Assembly: GCA_009760855.2 (NCBI GenBank)
Contig: WPIO01000053.1
Coordinates: 1 to 64,000 of the forward strand
Source: Cristatella mucedo
Lineage: Eukaryota; Bryozoa; Phylactolaemata; Cristatellidae
Direction of reading: 5' to 3'
DNA length: 64,000 nucleotides
The number at the start of each line of letters is the position of its first letter. Positions within the stretch are counted from its first letter, which is position 1. Below, one piece after another: positions 18,537 to 29,310 of the stretch. The position numbers and the translations under genes were made by a program. The notes under the pieces are model-generated. The model was not told the DNA's origin and did not search any database. It was given only the letters and a program-made list of their open reading frames with translations.

Positions 18537-20690
18537 TAATAATAATAATAATAATATTGCACTAGATAAAGCGCCCTCAGAGAACTTAATCTCTTTCTAG
18601 GCGCTTTACATTTGCTGCAAAGTGATACGCAATAGAATAGTAAGTAAAATCATGCTTGAAAAACAAACAAAATGAATAACATGGTTAGGGGTTACATGCA
18701 CTGGGTCAGCATGCAAATGTGGTTAGTGGCAGCATGAACAGTGTCAGCACGCATAAGCACACCAAGGACGAATCACAGGGACCCACTAAATGCTGTCCTA
18801 AATAGGTATGTTTTTAAGTTTCTTTTAAATGTGGTCAGGTCAGGGGATGTTCTGATGCAGGTCGGGAGGGAGTTCCAGGCTGTGGGAGCATACGAGCTAA
18901 ATGCACGGTCTCCAAAGGATTTAAGGTTTGTACGAGGTATTTCTAGACTGTTGGATTCCGAAAAGCGAGTGGTACGATGCTTTGCCTGATGGGGTAGTAT
19001 ATCTGAAAGATAGGCTGGAGCCATAGAATGAAGAGACCTAAAAGTGAGCGACAAAACCTTGAAGTCAATCCGTTGCTTGACTGGTAACCAGTGCAGGTCG
19101 GCGAGAAGTGGAGTAATGTGGCAACTGCGACGCTCACGACAGACAAGCCTAGCTGCAGAGTTTTGCACCAGCTGCAATCGCCTGATCGCACATGCTGGTA
19201 GGCCAGTAAGCAGTGAGTTGCAGAAGTCGAGACGAGATGTCACGAATGCATGGACCAACTTGGACGTGGTATCCTTATCTAAACAAGCCCTAATTTTAGC
19301 AATGTTATGAAGCTGAAAATAGGCTGATTTGACTGTGGAGCTGATGTGGTCGTCTAACGAGAGGTCGCTTTGGAATATGACACCTAGATTTCGAGCTGAT
19401 GCAACTGGAGATATGCTGGCAGAGCCAATTTTGAAAGTCAGCCTTTCCAATTTCTGAATAACACTAGGTTTGCCCATAACTAGTAAGTTAGTTTTATCAT
19501 CGTTTAGTTTTAGAAAATTTGCTGCCATCCATGATCGGATGTCATCAATGCATGCAGCTAGTGAGTTTAGAGAATTTGAGGTTCGCGAAGGCTGAGAGGG
19601 ATCAAAGTAAAGGTACAACTGAGTGTCACCTGCATAAAAGTGAAAGCCTAGATTGTTCTTGGCAATCACATCAGCAAGAGGCAGAGTATAAACTGTGAAA
19701 AGAACCGGACCTAGCACAGAGCCCTGAGGTACTCCATATTTCAGAGGTACTTCAGATTATCTTTGTCCATTCACGTCAATACTATGGAGTCTCCCACTGA
19801 GATAGGACCTGAACCACTGCAGAGCAGTGCCAGTGATGCCCAGGCGAGATGAGAGGCGCTCTAGATGTACTTTGTGATCGATGGTATCAAAAGCTGCCGA
19901 AAGATCGAGCAAAACAAGAAGAAACACTCTACCCATGTCTGCATTCCTAAGTAGGTCGTTGTATACCCGAAGCAATGCTGACTCTGTGGAGTGATTAGCT
20001 CTAAAGCCAGACTGGAACTTACTAGCAAGGTGTGAGGTCTCAATATACGAGTTCAGCTGGTCTGCCACGACCCGTTCCAGTGTCTTTGATAGGAATGGTA
20101 GAAGGGAGACTGGGCGGTAGTTGCTTAAGTTCTCTTGGTCTAGTGTAGCTTTCTTGAGAAGTGGCCTGACTACAGCTTTTTTGAAAGGTGCTGGGACCTG
20201 ACCTGAGGCTAATGACATATTAATGATGTTAGTTATGCATGGCAGCAGCAGATCAATGCAACGTAGGAGCAGGACAGTGGGAATAGGGTCCAGTGGACTT
20301 GTTGTCTTCTTTGATTGAGATACGAGCTTTAGGACTACATCACTAGTGACCTGTTTAAATGCAGACATTGAGGCGCAGCCAGGAACCGAGGAACAGCATT
20401 CTAGTGGGAAGGTTGTCATCGCAGGGATGGATTCCCTGATTTTGTCTACCTTCTGCACAAAGAATCGAGAGAAGCGATCGGCTAGATCATCACAAGGATC
20501 ATCAGGTAAGGAGCTAACCTGGGAACGGTTGAGGAGATGGTTTATTGTCGACATCAGCATTTTTGGATTGTGCATCTGTGATTCAACAATGTTTCTATAG
20601 AAGACTTAGCCTTTGCTAGGATCGATTGGTACGACCTACAGTAGTCTTCATATGCCTGTCGATGGACAGTTAGTCCGGATCTTTTGTATG
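18537..20690 (-). mobile_element. 5'-truncated CR1/L2-type LINE inserted in the provirus
   Basis: Minus-strand reverse transcriptase in two blocks: 20575-19757 includes LSNYRPVSLLPFLSKTLE and LLDLSAAFDTIDH with the first catalytic Asp, and 19717-18773 includes GPVLFTVYTLPLADVI and FHFYAGDTQLYLYF, where the usual YADD is YAGD. A stop/frameshift near 19740 separates the blocks. The C-terminal part and 3' tail are complete, ending in the family hairpin (AAAGCGCC...GGGCGCTTT) and an ATT repeat. The 5' end is cut within ORF2. GC content is host-like, contrasting with the provirus on both sides. Confidence 0.9.
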
Positions 20691-21136
20691 CAGTCAGTTA
20701 TTGCATTTGTTAGACGTTCACTTTGCAAAGTTAATGCCTCCATTCTTTGCTCCTTTGTCTTCATAGGTGGGCTTTTACAAGTGAACATAGTTTGATCTAT
20801 TAATTTCTTTATTAGACTTGCAACAGTTACACCAATTGAAATAACAGTTCCAGCTGTACCAACAGCTGCTGCTATTAAACCTAGTAGTGCAGGGATTGCA
20901 GGAAGAAAGCCCCTTGATCGAACCTCTAAGAAATTCTTTGACCGGGATTTTGCATCTAATTGTCTTGCGTCCCAATTGACCTCTTGACCAAACACTTCAC
21001 TTAAATATACTTTTGCATTCCAATACCAAGGATAATTATCTTTTTCTGTTGCAAGTAATACATCATTAATTGCTAAACCAATTTCTAGTGATTCAATCAT
21101 TTTATTTATTACTTTTTTTCTGACATTGTTTTTCAA
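20691..21136 (-). CDS. Hydrophobic minor-capsid-like protein, 3' end replaced by LINE
   Basis: The frame starts near 21136 and reads DNYPWYWNAKVYLSEVFG, then RSRGFLPAIPALLGLIAAA continuing into a Gly/Ala/Val hydrophobic helix (about residues 75-100). A basic stretch followed by GFLPA and a membrane-active helix is typical of adenovirus pX/pVI-like minor proteins in these elements; this is a resemblance, not a proven assignment. The last residues before the LINE are QSERLTNAITDCIQ; the stop used now lies in LINE sequence at 20648. Confidence 0.5.
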
Positions 21137-21470
21137 AACACTTGACCATATTTACCACTAGTAAATCGTCAGCTATTTGTTTTATAAATAAAGATAAATC
21201 CACAATTCCTGTAAATCCACTAAGAAAGCCTCCTGAAACTTTTGTTCCAGCTCCAATAACTTTAAGAGACTGTAATACTTTAGGAACAGCTGTTGCAATT
21301 TTTTCCGAAGCTTGAAGTGATAATCTTGCTGCTAATTTTGGTGCAAGTTTTTTAACTGCTTTTTCGCCTATTTTTGTTGCAGTTTTTTCTCCATCTAACA
21401 CATCTTGAGTTGTTTTAATCCCTCCTTTTAAATCTTCGTCTACTCCTTTACCTTTCCTTACTTTTTTCAT
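21102..21470 (-). CDS. Basic, Gly/Ala-rich viral protein (unknown)
   Basis: Intact 122-residue frame. N-terminus very basic (MKKVRKGKGVDEDLKGG), then an amphipathic Ala/Lys part (KKLAPKLAARLSLQASEK), then a hydrophobic Gly-rich stretch (GGFLSGFTGIVDLSLFI). The type resembles core or minor virion proteins. It overlaps the start of the next gene downstream by 35 bases and faces the fibre gene across 10 bases. Confidence 0.45.
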   Translation of the reverse strand: MKKVRKGKGVDEDLKGGIKTTQDVLDGEKTATKIGEKAVKKLAPKLAARLSLQASEKIATAVPKVLQSLKVIGAGTKVSGGFLSGFTGIVDLSLFIKQIADDLLVVNMVKCFEKQCQKKSNK

Positions 21471-21480
21471 CTTATACTAT
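21471..21480. promoter_or_regulatory. 10-bp divergent spacer with TATA core
   Basis: CTTATACTAT is the whole interval between the minus-strand ATG at 21470 and the plus-strand ATG at 21481, the same length as the spacer at 11445-11454. Confidence 0.35.
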
Positions 21481-23340
21481 ATGGATAAAGTTAGAAAAAT
21501 CAATGGTATTATTTATACTAATATTGATGCAAATAATAATAGAATAACGAATTTAAGATTTCCTGTTAATAGTGGTGAATAATAATAAGAATATATATAT
21601 ATATATATAATATATATAAGAATAATAATAAGACTAGATTATGCTCTTAGCACAAGTGCTGGTAATAGTGTAATTAGTAATACTTCTGGAGAATTAGCAA
21701 TAGTATCAGCTCTAACTGATTTACTACCTAAAAAAGATGCAGTATGAAATCACAATTGAATTGTAATAATGTTTATCGGATATCTGGTAACTCTGCAGAT
21801 GGAACTGTATACTCAGATCTAAGACCTTGCAAAGCAATAAGCTATGGATTATTAAAAAGTATGACAGCAGTGCTTCAAGGTACTTTGATTGAGTGGTACT
21901 TATCCAAGTATATTCTATCTTGATATGTTAGGTCTTAATATTACTGCTAATGGAAGTACAGGTAATAAATTTCAAACTCAACAAATTACACCTGGTGATA
22001 TACCTATTGTTGCAGCTACTGGAAAAGTTGTTGCATACAATACTAATCTTAAAACATTCTTTCCAGGAATATTACCTCCTTTTGGAATGGTGTCTAATAT
22101 TATGCATGCAACTAATAAAACTAATTCTTATTTAGAGTTAACTAGTGATAATACTTATGGAGTAAGTGGTACTCTAGTTTTAATAATTAACATTGATGGC
22201 ATTTGTAGATATGTAAATGGTGTAAGTGTAAATGGTGGGATAGTTAACGGTAATCTAGACATGCAAAATAATTTTATTAAAATTATAATAGATCCTGTTA
22301 ATCTTAATGATGGTGTTAATCTTAATTACCTAAATAGAATTACAGATGGAAATGTAGCAGTTATTGATTTTAGTGGTTTTATTGATGGGTCATTACAAAC
22401 GATAATTGGAAGTTTATCACATAATGGAAAATGGACTAGTACACTAGGAAATGTTTCTGTTCCAAGAGGTATATTCATGCTTTCAGCAATACATTCATTA
22501 ACTCTAAACTTAACAAAAATTATTATTTTTCTTCCAACAAATGGAATAAATGCAAAAGAATATCCATATCAATTATTTAGAAGTTATTCTCTAGATCCAA
22601 CTAGAAAAATAGTAGAGAGTTCTATATTTGTAGCTACAGAAGATTTATTTAACAAAACAATAAATGTAACGCTTTACATAGCAACACATAAAAATGCTCA
22701 GTAGAAAAGATTTACAGCTGGATGGAACATTTAACTTTGATTCAAACAGAATAATTAATGTTGGAGAAACTGTCGATACATTAGAAACAGTTAATAAATC
22801 ATTTGCTGATAACAATTATCTAAAGAAAAGATACTGTTTCAGATCAACGTATAACTGGTAATTTATCTGCAAATTCAAAAAATTATGTAAGAATATTAGA
22901 TCCTGTCAATGGGAGAGATGTTGCAACAAAAAAATAAGTTGATAGAAAATTAGATAGGTATATGCGACCTGTAAGAATGAGTGGAAACCTATTTGTTGAA
23001 AAATTAATAATGAGAAGAAAGGAACCAAAATTTTATGGTTATGGACCAAATGATTTAATTCCTTTTAAATTCTTTCATCATTTTTATTTAAAGTGTGAAA
23101 ATTATCCATATATTTCTAATGTTATTGCTAATACACGTTTTATTAAATATTGGGGAAATTTAACTGTAAATAGTATAACTAATTTAGGTAAACCATCACG
23201 AGAATTTTTTTCTACTAATGGTCAACAAGTTCTAGCAAAGCTTTCAGATAATAACATAAAAAAAAGTAGTGTTCATAAGTACATTATTTTTTCAAGAGGC
23301 CAATTACTTAAATCATCTTCAATAGGATCTGTAATAGGTA
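21481..23340 (+). pseudogene. Fibre-like protein 2, broken in several places
   Basis: The ATG at 21481 opens MDKVRKINGIIYTNIDAN and the stop comes at an AT-repeat insertion (21576-21612). Further shaft-like pieces follow in shifting frames; the long open part at 21889-22704 includes NGNLDMQNNFIKI and DPVNLNDGVNLNYLN and ends in a head-like domain. After its TAG, more shaft repeats appear (ITGNLSANSKNYVRILDPVN, about 22850-22930), then a final part (GNLFVEKLIMRRKEP) running to 23340, where it meets the truncated polymerase. Two fibre genes fused, or one very long one, would both fit. Head residues differ from fibre 1. Confidence 0.6.
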
Positions 23341-23344
23341 AGCA

Positions 23345-25833
23345 TCACATCATAACTGTTGGATATAAACTTGTTGCATCCCAGTACATGATATAATTAG
23401 TACTACTATCTTTACAAAGTCTTCTACTGACTTGACAGACACCACCTCTTATTGATTCTTTAAACTTTTGATATAGTTGTAAGTCTCCTTCCTTCTTACC
23501 TAACAAATTTATTGTACATTTGGTATAAAACAAAGTACAAGACCATGCCTAGTGTGGTGCAGATAGATAGTGAGCAGGATGTAGTTTAAACAATTCAATA
23601 AAACTGTTTCTGTATGCTTAATAACAATCAGCGAGAAGTGTAACGTCTGCATATCGATACATATCATGATATTCTCCTAAATCTTTCATGCTAAAAAGTT
23701 TAAATACATTTAGTGCATGTTCATAGTCTTCAGTACTAATACCTTTATCAAAAGTATGTTTACTATTGAATGATTTTATATCTGGAATCTTAGTCTCATT
23801 GAATTTATCAAAAGAATCCATGTACTCATATGGATAAATACCTTTTCTTGTTATAACATCTTTAAGAACCTTAACATCAATATCTGGATATAATCATTTA
23901 AAGACATCAATTGTACCATCAAAGTTTGAATTTGCTTTCTTTAATGAAGTAATAATATCACTTAAACCGCCAATCATAAAATTAATAGAATCTATAAACT
24001 CAAAATCCTCAAATGACATCGACATATAATTCTCCATATTATGTGCAACAGGTTTACAATTTAGACTAAATGTTGGCATTCCTTTCACAATCAAATGTGA
24101 ATCATATCCTTTCAAATTGTGAATAAAGATAGGAAGTTTCCAACTACTTTTTTTAAATCTAACAAGTGAGTTACAAAGTTTGTGTGCTGCTCCTCTAAAT
24201 TTACCCGTAAAATGACAGTGATCTCTTGCTTTTATGTTTACTTTATCTTCAGCAACAAATGTATCATTACATATCCAACAATTAGTGGAATCATTAAATT
24301 GTTTACGAGCATCAGAATAAAAAAACAATAGGTACTTCAGTGTGCTCTAGTAACTTATCTTTCAACCCATTTGAAACATTCATTATAAATTCCAAAAGCA
24401 ACTCAACACAGTCATTACTTCTATTTAAAAATATACAAGGCTTTCCTCCATTTATATCATTATCTATCATTACTTTTCCATTAATATCAGAGAAATTGCA
24501 CATGAGCCACATGGGACTTGTAACATATTAGTACATGTATCACTACATTTACCTATTGTTAATTTACTATTACAATAAGTTGGATTGATATTGTTAGATA
24601 CTATACTTTCATAGCAAGCATCACATGCCTCTACATTTAAACTCTCAAAATCTGCATAAAAAACGTATGGAGACTTAATAAGTTTTTCATGGTCACTAAA
24701 ATTTAAAAGTGTAGTATCTTTTGTTCGTCCTGTTTTCTTATTCACAACAATACCAGGCATTTTTAATTTAGAATAACTAGAATTAAGACCTTGACATAAA
24801 ACTAAATGATTCTGAAAATCTTCATCTGAAAATAATTTATCCATTCACCTGTGACAATAAGATACTGATCCTTCCTTATTAGCTGTTCTACATAATCCAC
24901 TAAAATTCTAAATTCTTTATCAATACGTAATGACTTTTTTCAGATTTACTTATCAATAAAAGAATAATATGTCTATCTGGAATCTCTAATTATCTTGATA
25001 CAATCCTTAGAGGATATACACCTGATTTGTCATTATATTCATAAACATTTATACTAACGTTAAATAGTTTACCTAGTTTTTTAATATCAATGACTTTGAC
25101 TGGCCATTCAAGTTGTGAAAGAGGTTCGTTTAATTCTTGATAATTAGCTTTTAATATTTTAATTAAATCAATGTATCTCTCTGAGTGAACACTTACAGGA
25201 TTTAGGAATCTTAATACACACCATAAAGCACAATTTATCTTCATTCTTTATATTAATACAACAACGCTTCTTTGCTAAACCAGTTGGTAATGGTAAATAA
25301 GATGATCCTGCTCTAATAATATATTCACTAACATTAATCTCAAGACGTTTTACACCAATCAATCTCCAACCAGAACCCGGATTCTTGTCAATAATTTTGT
25401 CTATTGATTCTTTTAAAGATTTTAATTGGTCTTTAAGAATATTAGTATAATCAGATCTTTTAACAACTGCAACTAACTTAGAACCAGTTGCAAGACTATG
25501 AGAATGTGTATCAGTTTCATCGTGATATGAATGGACTGAAATCTTTGCTTGCAATTTAAATGAAGAGAATCTAGTTGTTACATCTTTAATTACGTTATTA
25601 TAACTTGGTATTATACTATTAAAGAAATCATCAATTTCAGTTGCTGAACAGTCTCTTCCTTTAAGAGCATATCTCTCATCACCACTTGCTCCGATAAAAT
25701 CTAATTTAAACTTATGAAGTCTAGAAGCAATATAGTTATGACATCAATATTCATTAGTCTTGTTGACTCGGTGTGAAAAGAGTTTCTCTTTTGAGGACTT
25801 TTTCGATACATCTATATTGAGAAAATAAATTTT
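23345..25833 (-). pseudogene. Protein-primed DNA polymerase B (pPolB), truncated after motif A
   Basis: This polymerase copies the element from its ends. Recognisable parts in order: LPTGLAKKRCCINIKNED, SGVYPLRIVS, a damaged zinc-finger-like stretch (SVSYCH...HLVLC), SPYVFYADFESLN with an exonuclease Asp/Glu, CWICNDTFVAEDKVNIKARD followed by HCHFTGKFRGAAHKLCN, FIHNLKGYDSHLI, RYADVTLLAD, and YIMYWDATSLYPTV, which is polymerase motif A. Nothing of motif C (YGDTDS type) follows: the gene ends at 23345 against the fibre gene. In-frame stops include TGA at 25743-25745, 24845-24847 and 23894-23896 and TAA at 24990-24992; frameshifts lie near 25200, 24890, 24500 and in a 7-base A/T run at 24317. Confidence 0.9.
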
Positions 25834-25862
25834 GTTTAATTGAAAAATAAATAGGACAAAAG

Positions 25863-25988
25863 TTTAACGTTGGAGGAAAAGTAAACTTTTGGGACATTTT
25901 CCATTTCAAGACTTCAAAATGCGAATGATAGTGAGCATGAGAAGGATTGAAAAGGGAAATGTCCTAAAAGGGTACTTTTCTTACAACA
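25863..25988. repeat. Right terminal inverted repeat
   Basis: Reverse complement of the left repeat, ending GGGTACTTTTCTTACAACA. Its inner arms (25874-25902 and 25954-25983) are complementary at about 24 of 28 positions, better than in the left copy. Confidence 0.92.
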
Positions 25989-26500
25989 CACTCCTGCCAT
26001 GGTCAGAGGAGGGCGGGACGACAGGGTGGCGATTCGGCGCCCACAAACCCATCGCTTTGATTGAGCCAATGTAATGTAATGTAATGTAATGTATCTCTGT
26101 CTGTGGCTCCACAAAGTCATAAAAACCATGTGGGTGTTACTATGTGGGCTACCATGTTACCATGTAGGCTACTACCGCAACAAGTACTATTCAGCGCTTT
26201 AAACTTATGAGTCGTAGATTTTATAGCCGAGCTGTTGATAGGGCAAACGCATGATGCAGGAAGGTTCTCACTGCCAGAGAAGGTCCGCCGGTTGGTATCG
26301 ACTAGTGGCGACATCGCACTTTATGCTAAGCAGGTCCTGTTTTGTGTAGCATATCTGAGGACAGTTCATAGTCACAGCGAAGATAGCAGCGGAATACTCG
26401 AAGGTATTACGGAGAAATCAAGTAAAAGTCTACACCAAGCTAGGAGTCGCCCAAGGCCGCTCTCTAGCGCGGGGAGGAACGTGATGACATTCAACAATAT
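25989..26500. other. Right flank of provirus; short (ATGTA)n
   Basis: No gene is visible. ATGTA/TGTAA pentanucleotide units occur at 26069-26094, and the surrounding sequence (CCACAAAGTCATAAA) recurs in inverted orientation at 47890-47950, so it belongs to a dispersed repeat. Confidence 0.5.
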
Positions 26501-29310
26501 AAACCGCAAAGCGGGTGGGAAAGCCTACGGGGCGCCTGGGCCGCCTTTCAGGCGCCCGAGGCAAAACTGCTGGATTGGGCTGGTCCGACAAAAGTGATTG
26601 CTCTGAAGTAGGCGTGGGTGATGTCCTAGGAAAATGTGCAGAAAATGGAGATTCCTGCGATGCTGAGTTTGTGCTTCTCGCCTGTTCAATTTGGATGTCT
26701 CCTCGACGTATCAGCCGGTCGATTGAAATATCTATTCGGCAGCTGGCGACGTCAACGGAAAATGTCTTCCGCCCGTTCGAGCACAACGTATGGGTTGCCG
26801 TAGGGTGGCTGAAGCTGTGTTCTCGCTGCTGCGTTTCGGCACACAAAAACGTTGGTGCAATGCCGAAGGTCGTCGGTAACGTGCGATGGACGAATGGCCG
26901 AATCTCGAGGCAGTACAGCACGGAGGCTGTGCATGTGGTCGATGAGTGTCGTGACAAATAGGGCGACGTCCGAGCTGTCGGCCGGCGCCTCGGGAAAAGC
27001 GCACTGAAGAAGTCACCGGGCAGGCTAAGGGTCTCCCCCTGTACTAACTAGTTCGATGAGAGGCCGATGTCACGCTTTGTAGCAGTGCCGATTCCGAGGA
27101 GCAAGAGGGGCAGCGCATTTAGCCCTGAATGTGGCGGGCTACTTGCCATGAGTGCTGCCTTGAGCTGTGGGCGAAGGAGCTCTACCATGCCGTTAGCGGC
27201 CGGGTGGTAAGCGGTGGTACAAATATGCCGTATTCCCATTGCCTTGATGCGTTCAAGCCACAGAAACGACTTGAATTGTCCTCGGCGGTCAGAATTCAGC
27301 AAAGCGGGGCTGCCGTTCCGCGATATCCAGCCGTCGACAAATGCTTGTGTGATGGTGGACGCGGAAATGTCGTTCAGAGGACGCGCTTCAGGCCAGCGCG
27401 TGAAACGGTTGACGACCGTAAGTAAATATGTACCTCCATCAGAGCGAAGTAGCGGGCCGACGAGGTCGACGTGATCATGGCTGAATCGATGCGACTGGGT
27501 GGGAAACTGCCCGACTGGCGTCGAAGTGTGTCGAGCTACCTAGGTGCGTTGGCATGCGATGCAGGTTCGGGCCATGGTGAACGTCTGAATTCACAGTAGG
27601 CCACAGGAAAACGCGATATGATCATGTGCAGTGTAGTGCGTATTCCGGAGTGTGCGAGTTTGTGCAGTTTGTCTAAGATTCGTCGACCAAAGGCGGCCGG
27701 CTCGTATGGGGGATCGTAATAATATTAATAATAGTGCACTTGATAAAGCGCCCTCAGTGAACTTAATCTCTCTCTAGGCGCTTTACATTTGCTGCAAAGG
27801 GAAACGCGACTGAATGGTGTGTAGTAATATCATGCTTGATAAACAAACAAAATGAATAACATGGTTAGGGGTGACATGCACAGGGTCAGAATGCAAATGT
27901 GGTTAGTGGCAGCATGCCCAGTGTCAGCAGGCATAAAGACATCCAGGACGAATCACAGGGACCCACTAAATGCTGTCCTAAATAGGTGTGTTTTTAAATT
28001 CTTTTTAAATGTGGTCAGGTCAGAGGATGTTCTGACGCAGGTCGGAAGGGAGTTCCAGGCTTTGGGAGCATATGAACTAAATGCACGGTCTCCAAAGGAC
28101 TTGGAGTTTGTAGGGGGGTATTTGCAGACTGTTGGATTCCGAAAAGCGGGTGGTATGATCCTTGGCCTGCTGGGGAGTACAGTAGATCGTAGCCGGTAGA
28201 TGTGTGACATAAAATGGTTCCTTGCGACATCGGTATTGGGAATGGTTGAAAGTGTACGGAAATAGTTGGTGAAGCAAGGATTTCAGGCTCTTGTGTGGCA
28301 TCGCCTTCGCTGTAATCGAACGGTAGTTCGTAAAAGTACATCGGCGACGCAATTCTTGGTACCCTTCAAGTATGGGATGTCGGTAGTAAATTCCGAGATG
28401 AAAGCGAAGTGTCGTTGCTGTCGAGGTGTGAAGCGATCGGAGGATGAAACGATGACGAACACAATCAGGCAATAAGCAGAGAGCACAGAGAAAGCACGGC
28501 CTTCCACAAAGTAGGGCAAATGTCGAATCGCAGAATAAATAGCGACAAGCTTTTGGTTTTAATTCGAGTAGGGATATTCCGAGGGTGAGAGTGTGCGAGA
28601 GAAAAAGACTAACAGTTTCCACGCACAGTTTATTAGCTGTTGTAGAGCGTCGCTGATAGCTGCGTCCGACGCATCGGTCGCGATGGAAATCGGTGCGTCT
28701 GGTGGCAATGCAGTGTTGACTCGGTCACTCGGACTCGCAACTTTGCTGCGCTCAAATGCAGCGGCGCCCTCGAGAGACCACGAAATGTCGGTGCCGGCTT
28801 TTTCGCCGGCCGGGAATAGTGCATAGAGCGGTGCCAGCAAGCTAGCACAGCTCGGGATGAATTGGGGCGGTAGAAATTGAATGGAAATATATGTTGTCCG
28901 ATGTATAGTCTACTGATAGAACGCCGAAGGTGAACTTACGTTATTTGATGATTAACCCATATTCCTCGAGGAGATGGAAGATTGCTTCCAGGTGGGTGGC
29001 ATGTTCAGTTTCGCTGACGGACGCAATTTAAAGTTCGTTTAGGAATGGAAAACAGAAATCAAGTCCTCGGGTGACATGGTCAATGAAATGCTAAAAGGTC
29101 TGGGCAGCAATCCTAAGGCTGAAACTCGTTCACTTGAACTAAAACAGCTCGTACGGCGCGATTACGGCGGTTTGAGGGACGTCGTCGCGATGAATGGGTA
29201 TTTGATGATTTTCCCGCTCCAGATCGATTTTTGAGATCGCTACCTTGGCGGTGTGCAAAGCATATCTTATTTGATGAGGCTGGACAGAATGTAGCTGCTC
29301 CCTATTATAT
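26500..29310 (-). pseudogene. Gypsy (Ty3-like) retrotransposon pol remnant
   Basis: Minus-strand pieces appear in the normal order from high to low coordinates: RT (VAISKIDLERENHQIP near 29230, catalytic box degraded to FPFLNEL near 29060), RNase H (PDAPISIATDASDAAISDAL near 28690; HFAFISEFTTDIPYLKG near 28410), integrase core (LNSDRRGQFKSFLW and TTAYHPAANGMVELL at 27300-27190), and the integrase C-terminus (KTFSVDVASCRIDISIDRL near 26750). Many stops and frameshifts. A LINE fragment sits between RNase H and integrase at 27717-28197. No LTRs were identified. Confidence 0.85.
27717..28197 (-). mobile_element. LINE 3' fragment inside the Gypsy remnant
   Basis: Carries the C-terminal RT-associated region (FGDRAFSSYAPKAWNSLPT) followed by the 3' untranslated part and the AAAGCGCC hairpin tail with an ATT repeat at 27717-27735. 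Confidence 0.88.

Larger units (their letters stand above)
9348..25988. mobile_element. Polinton/Maverick (adintovirus-like) provirus, defective
   Basis: A 16.6 kb AT-rich block with about 125 bp terminal inverted repeats contains the characteristic gene set of these elements: retrovirus-type integrase, protein-primed family B polymerase, packaging ATPase, adenain-like protease and virion proteins. Base composition differs sharply from the GC-richer flanks, and a host LINE at 18537-20690 stands out inside it. Nearly every recognisable gene carries stops, frameshifts or deletions. A 6-bp target duplication was not found: GCAGGT on the left, CACTCC on the right. The right flank is not the continuation of the interrupted propeller exon, implying rearrangement after insertion. 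Confidence 0.92.

Noticed and set aside
10223-25833. A reassigned genetic code (TGA = Trp, TAA = Gln) as the main explanation of the stops
   Set aside because: TGA also replaces a zinc-finger Cys and TAG a probable Leu, TAA and TAG end other frames normally, and indels coexist. Decay is simpler; kept as a testable alternative only.
9348-25988. An active or recently active virus
   Set aside because: Polymerase motif C, the ATPase P-loop and most full frames are missing, and a LINE lies inside.
26515-26961. Plus-strand frame of 148 residues
   Set aside because: It mirrors the Gypsy integrase C-terminus, which is on the minus strand.
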